A program made the translations under genes and the position numbers. The notes below the pieces were generated by a model that saw only the letters and a program-made list of their open reading frames with translations, was not told the origin of the DNA and made no database searches. Shown here piece after piece: positions 13,139 through 20,499 of a DNA stretch of 32,552 bases. The number at the start of each line of letters is the position of its first letter. Position 1 is the stretch's first letter. This DNA comes from Bacteroidales bacterium (lineage in GTDB: Bacteria; Bacteroidota; Bacteroidia; Bacteroidales; JAGOPY01), in NCBI GenBank assembly GCA_019429045.1, contig JAHYJL010000011.1, positions 1-32,552 on the forward strand. Reading direction: 5' to 3'.

Positions 13139-14433
13139 TGAAGAAATTGACGGAAGAACAGAGGCGAAAGGCGCTCGAAGTATTTGAGAACTTCAGCGAC
13201 AGCAAGCTGCTGACCCATCTGAACAGCTGCGTGCACTGCGGCCTTTGTGCCGAAAGCTGCATGTACTACCAGGTATATAAGGATGCCCATTATGTGCCTG
13301 CAAAGAAGGTCGACATGGTGTCATCCATATATCGCCGGTATCATACCCTGAGCGGCAAGCTTGTTCCCTGGCTGACCGGTGCCCGTGACCTTGATGAGGA
13401 AGCCCTCGAAGAGATGATCGATCTTTTCTACGGTAGCTGCACGATCTGCAGCCGTTGCACCATGCACTGCTCCATCGGGGTGGACATTGGCTACCTGGTA
13501 AGGATTGGCCGTGCCATGCTGGCCGGCATGGGCTTTGTGCCGGCCACACTCCAATCCACTGTAGATGCAGCCATCAACACCGGGAATAATATGGCAATCC
13601 CCGAACAGGATCTCATCGATACGCTCAAATGGCTGGAAGAAGAACTTCAGTTTGAAGTGAATGATGAAAAGGCCGGGATCCCTTTGAATGTTCCGGGAAA
13701 AGACATCATGTACACCCTGAACCCGCGGGAGCCCATGTTTTTCCCATTATCCATCGCTGCCATGGCAAAGATATTCTATGCCGCCGGTGAAAGTTGGACG
13801 CTCTCCACGAGGATGTATGACGTTACAAATTACGGGTACTTCTCCGGGAATATACAGGAGGCCACGGCCATTGCCCAAAGATTATATGACGAAATGGAAC
13901 ACATACAGGCCCGGCGTTGCGTGCTGGCCGAATGTGGTCACGGTATAAGGGCGTTCCGATGGGAAGCCCCGAACTACTTGGGGAAACCCTTCCCGTTCGA
14001 GGTGATCACCTCCGTTGAGTTGCTGGCAGAATATATCCGGCAGGGCAGGATCAAAGTCGACCCGGCCAGGATACCGGAGAAAGTAACCCTGCACGACCCC
14101 TGCAACCTGGTGCGTAGCGGCGGGGTGATTGAAATGCAACGCTATATTTTGCGGAAAAGTGTCAGCGATTTTGTGGAGATGACCCCTCATGGCGCCGATA
14201 ACTATTGCTGTGGCGGAGGCGGCGGACAACTGTCCATGAGCGAATACAACGAACGGAGGATGAAGATTACAGGATTGAAAGCGGACCAGATTAAAAATAC
14301 CGGGGCTGCGATTGTTTGCACACCCTGTCACAATTGTGTCGATCAGCTGATCCAGACCAATGCGGTTTACAAGCTTGGCGTGAAGATCATGACCCTCGCC
14401 GAGATCGTGGCCGATGCGCTTATTTTAGAATAA
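13138..14433 (+). CDS. DsrK/HdrD-like iron-sulfur protein (CCG domains)
   Basis: 431 residues, soluble. Two [4Fe-4S] ferredoxin motifs, C31-C34-C37-C41 (CVHCGLCAESC) and C101-C104-C107-C111 (CTICSRCTMHC), are followed by two cysteine-rich CCG regions: C261 and C266 in VLAECGHG, and the complete noncubane-cluster motif C322, C357-C358-G (YCCGGGGGQ) and C394-C397 (CTPCHNC). This is the catalytic disulfide/trisulfide-reducing subunit layout of HdrD and DsrK, which in DsrMK acts on DsrC. Its start overlaps the membrane subunit's stop, so the two form a complex at the inner face of the membrane. All cluster ligands are present. The call as DsrK rather than HdrD rests on the adjacent dsrC. Confidence 0.92.
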   Translation: MKKLTEEQRRKALEVFENFSDSKLLTHLNSCVHCGLCAESCMYYQVYKDAHYVPAKKVDMVSSIYRRYHTLSGKLVPWLTGARDLDEEALEEMIDLFYGSCTICSRCTMHCSIGVDIGYLVRIGRAMLAGMGFVPATLQSTVDAAINTGNNMAIPEQDLIDTLKWLEEELQFEVNDEKAGIPLNVPGKDIMYTLNPREPMFFPLSIAAMAKIFYAAGESWTLSTRMYDVTNYGYFSGNIQEATAIAQRLYDEMEHIQARRCVLAECGHGIRAFRWEAPNYLGKPFPFEVITSVELLAEYIRQGRIKVDPARIPEKVTLHDPCNLVRSGGVIEMQRYILRKSVSDFVEMTPHGADNYCCGGGGGQLSMSEYNERRMKITGLKADQIKNTGAAIVCTPCHNCVDQLIQTNAVYKLGVKIMTLAEIVADALILE

Positions 14434-14441
14434 TCTCACTT

Positions 14442-15599
14442 ATGAAAATCATTTATCTCGATAATTCAGCAACATCTTTTCCGAAACCGGATGAGGTCTA
14501 TCAGTTCATGGATTCTTTTTACCGCAAAAATGGCGTCAACCCCGGCAGATCAGGATTTGATGCTGCCATTGCGGTCGAGGAAATGGTGCAGGGGACGCGG
14601 AAGCTGTTGACCGGACTGTTTAACGGGGATGATCCGAACCGGCTGACTTTCAGCTATAACGCCAGCGATTCGCTGAATATGATCCTTCAGGGCCTTGCCG
14701 AAAAAGGCGACCACGTGATAACCACCATGCTGGAACATAATTCTGTCCTGCGACCGCTTCACCACCTGATGCTTGAGGGGATCATCGAGGTGACCATCGT
14801 CCCCTTTGATGCGCAAGGTTATGTTGATCCTGAAGACATCAGAAAAGCGATCCGGAAGAACACCAGGATGGTGGTGGTCAATCACTGCTCCAATGTGATC
14901 GGAACGGTCCAGCCGGTGGTGGAGATTGGCAGGATCTGCAAGGAGAATGGAATTTACTTTGTGGTGGATGCCAGCCAGAGCGCCGGCGCGATACCCATCG
15001 ATATGAAAGCAATGAGCATTGACGTGCTGGTGTTTACCGGTCACAAATGCCTGATGGGCCCGACGGGTATCGGGGGCTCTTATGTGATGGAAAACATACC
15101 CGTCCGTGGAACCCGTTTCGGAGGGACCGGTGTCCGCTCAGCCCAGAAAACCCACCTGGAGGAATTCCCCTACCGCCTGGAATGCGGCACATTGAATATT
15201 GTAGGGGTGGCAGGCTTGTACGCCGGCACAAAATGGGTCATCGGGCAGGGAATTGAAGAGCTGCATGCCCGTGAAATGGCGCTGTGGGATAAAATGAGAA
15301 AGGGCATTCAGCAAATAGATAACGTGGTGACCTATTGTGCCGAAAGCCCTGAAAATCGTAATCATGTCCTGAGTTTCAACGTAAAAGGTTTCGAATCAGG
15401 AGATACGGGGACTTTGCTGGATGTTGATTATAACATCGCCTGCCGTACCGGTTTGCATTGCGCACCCTTGGTACACCAGGGATTGGGAACCGATAAGATC
15501 CATGGGACCGTCCGGTTCAGTGTCGGTCCGTTTAATACAGAAGAACAAATTGACCTGGCCATACAGGCAGTGGCTGAAATCGCCTCACTCAGGAGATAA
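14442..15599 (+). CDS. Cysteine desulfurase family PLP enzyme
   Basis: 385 residues from ATG 14442, 8 bp after the DsrK-like gene; longer frames starting inside that gene are not credible. Class V aminotransferase fold: IYLDNSATSFPKP at the start, PLP-phosphate region, VVDASQSAGAIPID, and the Schiff-base lysine K202 in FTGHKCLMGPTG. The loop CRTGLHCAPLVHQGLG carries C340, the expected active-site Cys that forms the persulfide, with C334 close by. It resembles the TIGR01977 (EF2568) subgroup rather than housekeeping IscS/NifS. It would release sulfur from cysteine as a persulfide. Placement as the last gene of a DsrC-DsrMK-like operon suggests DsrC is the acceptor, which is inferred. Confidence 0.92.
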   Translation: MKIIYLDNSATSFPKPDEVYQFMDSFYRKNGVNPGRSGFDAAIAVEEMVQGTRKLLTGLFNGDDPNRLTFSYNASDSLNMILQGLAEKGDHVITTMLEHNSVLRPLHHLMLEGIIEVTIVPFDAQGYVDPEDIRKAIRKNTRMVVVNHCSNVIGTVQPVVEIGRICKENGIYFVVDASQSAGAIPIDMKAMSIDVLVFTGHKCLMGPTGIGGSYVMENIPVRGTRFGGTGVRSAQKTHLEEFPYRLECGTLNIVGVAGLYAGTKWVIGQGIEELHAREMALWDKMRKGIQQIDNVVTYCAESPENRNHVLSFNVKGFESGDTGTLLDVDYNIACRTGLHCAPLVHQGLGTDKIHGTVRFSVGPFNTEEQIDLAIQAVAEIASLRR

Positions 15600-15623
15600 T
15601 CCTATCCCACTGAGCGGTATCCA

Positions 15624-15908
15624 TTAATATCTTCTGAATTCGCGTCTCGGGGGCTTCGGGCCTTCATTGGCCGGCCGGGCTTTCTTTACTACGATCTGGC
15701 TGTTGTCGTATTCGCATTCATTCAGTTCGTTGATAGCCTTGTTGGCTTCTTCTTCGTTCTTCATTTCAACGAATCCAAAACGCTTTGACCTGCCGGTCAT
15801 CCTGTCGAAGATAACATTCGCAGAAACGACTTCACCGTATTCTGCAAAAAGAGTTCTTAGATCCTCACTCGTAGTGGAAGCACTGAGTTTTGCTACAAAA
15901 ATGTTCAT
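15624..15908 (-). CDS. RRM RNA-binding protein (cold-inducible RNP type)
   Basis: 94 residues, a single RRM domain: RNP2 IFVAKL at 3-8, then TSEDLRTLFAEYGEV, RNP1 KRFGFVEM (about 43-50) and a basic, proline-rich tail (KPPRREFRRY). Such short RRM proteins are common in Bacteroidota and Cyanobacteria, bind single-stranded RNA and often rise on cold shock. A strong promoter at 16009-16041 places transcription start about 95 nt before the ATG, a long AT-rich leader that fits post-transcriptional control. It is convergent with the desulfurase gene, 24 bp apart. Family is secure; RNA targets are unknown. Confidence 0.93.
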   Translation of the reverse strand: MNIFVAKLSASTTSEDLRTLFAEYGEVVSANVIFDRMTGRSKRFGFVEMKNEEEANKAINELNECEYDNSQIVVKKARPANEGPKPPRREFRRY

Positions 15909-16008
15909 GTGAAAAAAAATAAATGATTAATAAAAAAGGGTCTGGGGATTAATTATTTTAAAAATTTTGACCTTGAGGTGTAAAACGATTTTATTTTAAT
16001 TAAGCATG

Positions 16009-16041
16009 CAAAGATAATACTAAATTAATAAATTATGCAAA
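16009..16041 (-). promoter_or_regulatory. Promoter of the RRM gene
   Basis: On the minus strand TTTG (16041-16038), 21 nt and TATCTTTG (16016-16009) match the Bacteroidota consensus exactly. The leader to the ATG at 15908 is about 95 nt and AT-rich. Confidence 0.75.
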
Positions 16042-16093
16042 TTGATGTTTTTTTTATCTTTTTTTTAACTTATTGAAAATGAACTATTAATCT

Positions 16094-17836
16094 TTATGTG
16101 ACCTTTACCTTGATAATCCTGCTGTTAATTCCAGGCGGCAACCACCCGCTTTTGATCGAAATCCTCAGATAATACGTGCCGGGTTTTTGTGGCGCTTCCA
16201 GCAGGAAAGAGGTGCTGTATTCCTGCTCCGGCAACAGACCTGACAGGTCCTCAAACTGACTGGCTGAAACCGGTTTCCCGTATTGAAGTAACACCCAGTA
16301 AAGTGAAACGCCAGGCCGATCATCTTCTCCGAAATACACCGGTAGGCCATCAGGGTTTTTTAAGCTTATCGGGATCTCCAGCAGCGTCCCTGCCTGCAGT
16401 GTTATGGGTTTTGAAAGAACTTCAATGGGAAGGTAGTTGTAAGATCGGTAATCTTGCTGAATAAGATGATATTGATACCTTCCGCCGGGAATGCGAATGC
16501 TGTCGGACAGCGCCAGGTTGTGCTCCCGGATGTCCTCCTCCGTCAGATCTTTCCCGGATATCACGACCAGTACCTCGCGGCCCTGCAGCCCTCGTTCAAT
16601 CCCAACAAGGTCATACTGGTTACTCCTGTACATCTCACTGTTGTATGAAAAAGCTTCCTTTCCGGTATAAAAGCGATATTCAGAAGCATTCTGGTAGGAA
16701 CTGACAAACACCACCGGCCGCTCCCCTGCCCGGCGGTTGACTTCTTCGGCGAACTCCTTCCAGCCGTGAGATTCAATATGGATTTTATCCCGGTAGGGTT
16801 CGGGAATGATATCGATAACCAGCATCAATCTGGCAGCAAGGATCAGTACGAATGAAATGCCAAAAGCATAATTGAGATATCGTTTAAGCTTTATATGTCG
16901 TTCAAAGGCAATGCAGGCGATGATGAACAGAGGCACCAGGCCGGCAATGGTCCAGTTAGCTTCAACCCGTCCCCGCAGCATCAGCAGTAACGGAAGCAAC
17001 AGGCTTCCTGCCGCGCTGAATTTCAGGGCCCGTTCATATTCATTTTCAGGTTTGAACCGGAAGAGATGCCATATGACAGGAATGAAGAGCAATGGGTTGA
17101 CCATGGCCGCCTGTCCTGCCAGGTAATCCCCAAAATTTACCCACTCGAAAAACTCGTCATGGCTCCGTTCAAGGAGGTGATAGTAAAAGGTGGGGAAGTC
17201 GTGTATGTATTGCCAAACCAGGTGCGGCATGAATAATAGAGTGGTTACCGCCACAGCCAGCCAGAACTTAAAGGAACCCAGCAGGCGCAGGTCAGACAGC
17301 ACGGTGAAAAAGATAATGATGATCCCAAGGTATTTTGAATAAAACATACCTGCCATGACGATTCCCAGAATGACGGCATTCAATACGGAACGGTTATGGG
17401 CGAATTTCCTGTAGGTCAGGAAAAACAACGCTGTGAAGAAAACCAGTAAAGCATCGGGAATGGCCATGAAACCGGTGATATGAAAAACCGGGAAGGACAG
17501 GAAAAGAATGGCATACAGACCGAAGTGGACGTTTCTGGCCAATCTTTGCAGCATCAGCAAAGTAACAGCAGAGAGCAATACCACCAGGAGCCTGACGCCC
17601 AGTTCATTGTTAAAGAGGAAATAACCGATTCGGATCAGCAGTGCCGGCAGCGGGGGATGGTCATAATATCCCCAGGCAAGATGCCGGCTGTAGAAAAAAT
17701 AGTAGGCCTCATCCTTGAACAAACCCGTGTAAAAGGCCTGCAAAAGATTTAAAATCAACCAGAAAAAAAGAAAATATAAAAGGATCTTTTTGGATGAAAA
17801 TGAAGACAAAATGCCATTATCAGGTTCCATAACCAT
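16094..17836 (-). CDS. GT39-type (PMT_2) membrane glycosyltransferase
   Basis: 580 residues (a second ATG lies two codons later). About ten hydrophobic segments fill residues 18-335, as in dolichyl-phosphate-mannose-type and ArnT-like transferases. The first large loop has GLFKDEAYYFFYSRHLAWGY with the conserved acidic pair D42/E43, and YYDHPPLPALLIR (D59, H60), the usual catalytic and metal-binding residues. A soluble periplasmic part of about 220 residues follows; its last 100 residues are beta-rich with Ig-like character (EIPISLKNPDG, PGTYYLRISIKSG). It would move a sugar from an undecaprenyl-phosphate carrier to a lipid or protein acceptor outside the membrane. Acceptor unknown. It has no obvious operon partner. 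Confidence 0.85.
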   Translation of the reverse strand: MVMEPDNGILSSFSSKKILLYFLFFWLILNLLQAFYTGLFKDEAYYFFYSRHLAWGYYDHPPLPALLIRIGYFLFNNELGVRLLVVLLSAVTLLMLQRLARNVHFGLYAILFLSFPVFHITGFMAIPDALLVFFTALFFLTYRKFAHNRSVLNAVILGIVMAGMFYSKYLGIIIIFFTVLSDLRLLGSFKFWLAVAVTTLLFMPHLVWQYIHDFPTFYYHLLERSHDEFFEWVNFGDYLAGQAAMVNPLLFIPVIWHLFRFKPENEYERALKFSAAGSLLLPLLLMLRGRVEANWTIAGLVPLFIIACIAFERHIKLKRYLNYAFGISFVLILAARLMLVIDIIPEPYRDKIHIESHGWKEFAEEVNRRAGERPVVFVSSYQNASEYRFYTGKEAFSYNSEMYRSNQYDLVGIERGLQGREVLVVISGKDLTEEDIREHNLALSDSIRIPGGRYQYHLIQQDYRSYNYLPIEVLSKPITLQAGTLLEIPISLKNPDGLPVYFGEDDRPGVSLYWVLLQYGKPVSASQFEDLSGLLPEQEYSTSFLLEAPQKPGTYYLRISIKSGWLPPGINSRIIKVKVT

Positions 17837-17880
17837 TCAACAACAGAATTAACAGGCAAATATCGTCAATTCTTCCCTTC

Positions 17881-17944
17881 GTTACATCGCTACATCGTTA
17901 CATCGCTAAATCGTTACATCGTTACATCGTTACATCGTTACATG
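17881..17944 (+). repeat. Tandem octamer array (GTTACATC), eight units
   Basis: Eight adjacent 8-bp units (GTTACATC, with GCTACATC, GCTAAATC and a final GTTACATG). The array runs into the end of the neighbouring TonB receptor gene: its last unit contains that gene's stop codon (17938-17940) and last codon. Confidence 0.9.
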
Positions 17945-20412
17945 TCCATCTCATCCACCCCATTCCTGTCCATCGATTCCTGCTGCTGCCTTTGTGTTTG
18001 CCTGTAATTATTGATCCGGTAAGTGACATTCAGCATGATTATGGGAGATTCCCTTTTTATGGTGGTTTTGTTATAGAAATCCTGGCCATAAGTGATGGCT
18101 CCAAATTTTCCGGTTCCAAAAATATCCCTGGCTGCCAGCGTCAGAGATAATTTCCGGTTAAAGAAGTCTTTGCGGGCAGAAAGGCTGGCCATGTAACTGC
18201 CAATTGTCTCTCCCTGCAAGGTTACTGATGGGCCGTTATATTGGGAAGAGAATTGGATACGATAATCGTTCTTGAGATTTACCGATGCCGTCAGCCGGCT
18301 GCTCCAGTTCAGGCTGTTCTCTTTCACCTGCTGCCCTTCCGCCTGTCCTTCCAGCCTGTAATAGAACAGGTTGGCACTGGCAAAAACACTCAGCCATTGC
18401 GTGATGGTCACATTTCCCGAGACTTCGGTGCCCAGTGAATGATCCTTGTCCAGGTTATCCCATGTGCTCAGCAGGATGCCATTGTCTTGCAGGGTTGAGA
18501 CACGGGTGAGCTTGTTGTGCGTTACCCGGTAATAGGTTTCAAGGGCAATGTACGCACCTTTGAATCTTCGCTGATAACCGAGATCGTAGGAGTCAATATA
18601 TTCATCCTTCAGGTTCGGATTGCCCTGGCGGACATTGTAGGGGTCCCAGAAGCTGATATAGGGATCGAGCATATGGGGCCTGACGCGGTTTATCCTGCGG
18701 CTGTAACTCATCATCACCTGGTTCTTATCCAGGAATTCTTTCGAGATATGGACAGATGGAAAAAAGTCGGGCCTGTTCAGCACCGATACATCCGGCGACA
18801 GCGCATTCTGGATTTCCCTGTTCATGTATTCGCCCCTTAACCCCAGCTGGTAACCGAAGCCTTTCCACTGGCTGGCGAAAATAGAATAGACCGAATGGAT
18901 GTTCCGGTTAAATTCAAACGCATTCCGGTATTGTTCATCCTCCTGCCAGTCCTGCATGAGGGTATCAAAGTTGAAGTAGGCATAATCTTCCATATCATAA
19001 TAAAACCTGCTTTGATAACCTGCTTCAAATTTGCTTGCATCATTTATAGGGAGGGTGTAATCTGCTTTAATAAGGTAATCATAAGTATTCCCTGTTTCAA
19101 GCGACCGGATCTGGTTATAGGGGTTGCCGGGATTTTCCCAGTTCTGATCGGTAGGGAACTCTATCTGTTCATCTTCACTGTCGGTATCACGGTTGGAGAA
19201 ATAGGCCATCATCTCCAGTTTCTGCCCCTTATCGTTCAGTTTTTGCAGGTAATTGGCATTTATTTCGTAAAACTTGCCTTCACGGTATGAGCTGTTGATT
19301 GAATTGGAATAAAGGCCGGTTGTGGCAGGCAGGGTCACAAATTGCATGTAGGCATTCCTGTCGCGGCCGAAATTATAATAACCGTATTTACCGGATAAGG
19401 ATATAGTGGCTTTTGAGGTTGCCATATAATCGATACCTCCCCTGATACCATAACTGTCCCGTTTCATTTTATTCCAGGAATCGGAAATCCTTGACTGGGT
19501 ATAATCCGAAAAATAGGTTTCGTTTACTGATGTGCCTTTTCCTGAAAACCTTCTGATCCCCAGGTCAGCGCCGCCAAAAATGTTGACTTTCCCTACCCTG
19601 TAGTTGATAAGTATATCACCGCTATACTTGTTTTTAGTACCGACGGATGCATTGATGATCCCGTTCATTCCTCGTTCGGCTGTTTTTTTCGTCACCACAT
19701 TGATGATGCCCGCTGTACCTTCAGGGTCGTACCTTGCCGAAGGGTTGGTGATGATCTCGATGTGCTCAATGGAAGATGCCGGTATTTGCTGGAGCAAGTC
19801 GCTGGCTTCAATGACGCTGGGCCGGCCGTCCACCAGGACGGTGAAGTTACCGCTGCCCCTGAGGCTTACATTTCCTTCGATATCAACCTGTACCGAGGGG
19901 ACATTTTCCAGCACATCGATAGCTGTACCACCGGCGGATTGCAAATCCTGGCTGACATTAACGACCTTCTTATCAATCTGGTATACTACCCTGTCCCTGT
20001 CGGCTACAACCTCTACCCCTTCCAGGTAGGTGGTCGCCGATTGGAGCTTAATGGTGCCAAGATCATTGATTTTACGATTCGGGGTGATGAAAACAGAATC
20101 GATAAATTGTCTTTCGTAACCGATAAAATTAGCAGTGAGATAATACCGGCCATAAGGCAGCTCACTAAGCACGAATTTGCCGGTCTCATTGGTAATGGTA
20201 CCCGTTACCATTGATGAATCCCTTGACCGGAAAAGGACGATGTTGACAAATTCCATGGGGATATTGACGTCACGCTCGGTGACAGTCCCTGAAATTACGC
20301 CATCCGACGGCATGCCGGAAGGGTTTCCACCTCCGCGCGTCCCACTCCCTTGGGTTTGGGCTGTGATGTGAAGATAAGAAAAAGCGAACAGAATGATGAA
20401 CAAACGTTTCAT
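17938..20412 (-). CDS. TonB-dependent receptor-like outer-membrane beta-barrel protein
   Basis: 824 residues with a signal peptide (MKRLFIILFAFSYLHITAQ). A carboxypeptidase-regulatory-like domain (about 38-115; GVISGTVTERDVNIPMEFVN, GKFVLSELPYGRYYL) is followed by a plug domain (about 130-235; AIDVLENVPSVQVDIEGNVS, ITNPSARYDPEGTAGIINVV) and a long beta-barrel of the OMP_b-brl_3 type (PF14905), with barrel strands up to a non-aromatic end (DEMDM). The plug motifs fit TonB-driven uptake or a related outer-membrane role; no ligand can be named. No SusD-like gene lies beside it. The final codons and stop are part of an octamer array, so the last few residues may not be ancestral, which could explain the missing terminal aromatic residue. 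Confidence 0.9.
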   Translation of the reverse strand: MKRLFIILFAFSYLHITAQTQGSGTRGGGNPSGMPSDGVISGTVTERDVNIPMEFVNIVLFRSRDSSMVTGTITNETGKFVLSELPYGRYYLTANFIGYERQFIDSVFITPNRKINDLGTIKLQSATTYLEGVEVVADRDRVVYQIDKKVVNVSQDLQSAGGTAIDVLENVPSVQVDIEGNVSLRGSGNFTVLVDGRPSVIEASDLLQQIPASSIEHIEIITNPSARYDPEGTAGIINVVTKKTAERGMNGIINASVGTKNKYSGDILINYRVGKVNIFGGADLGIRRFSGKGTSVNETYFSDYTQSRISDSWNKMKRDSYGIRGGIDYMATSKATISLSGKYGYYNFGRDRNAYMQFVTLPATTGLYSNSINSSYREGKFYEINANYLQKLNDKGQKLEMMAYFSNRDTDSEDEQIEFPTDQNWENPGNPYNQIRSLETGNTYDYLIKADYTLPINDASKFEAGYQSRFYYDMEDYAYFNFDTLMQDWQEDEQYRNAFEFNRNIHSVYSIFASQWKGFGYQLGLRGEYMNREIQNALSPDVSVLNRPDFFPSVHISKEFLDKNQVMMSYSRRINRVRPHMLDPYISFWDPYNVRQGNPNLKDEYIDSYDLGYQRRFKGAYIALETYYRVTHNKLTRVSTLQDNGILLSTWDNLDKDHSLGTEVSGNVTITQWLSVFASANLFYYRLEGQAEGQQVKENSLNWSSRLTASVNLKNDYRIQFSSQYNGPSVTLQGETIGSYMASLSARKDFFNRKLSLTLAARDIFGTGKFGAITYGQDFYNKTTIKRESPIIMLNVTYRINNYRQTQRQQQESMDRNGVDEMDM

Positions 20413-20465
20413 ATAATATCAAATCGATTAGATAGAATAATTAGACGTTTGAAAAGGAAAAAGGT

Positions 20466-20499
20466 TTATCAGGCAGCGCAAATAAGTTTTACCTGATAA
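20466..20499 (-). terminator. Probable rho-independent terminator of the large T9SS gene
   Basis: On the minus strand TTATCAGG (20499-20492, ending just before the stop codon) pairs with CCTGATAA (20473-20466), loop 18 nt, followed by ACCTTTTTCC. Confidence 0.55.

Noticed and set aside
12155-14433. Complete dissimilatory sulfite reduction system
   Set aside because: No dsrAB, dsrJ, dsrO or dsrP genes are visible; only the DsrC and DsrMK-like part is present.
14316-14441. Longer N-terminus for the cysteine desulfurase
   Set aside because: It overlaps the end of the DsrK-like gene; the family start IYLDNSATSF follows directly after ATG 14442.
17881-17944. CRISPR-like array
   Set aside because: Units are 8 bp and contiguous without spacers, and no cas genes are nearby; the same holds for the other short arrays.
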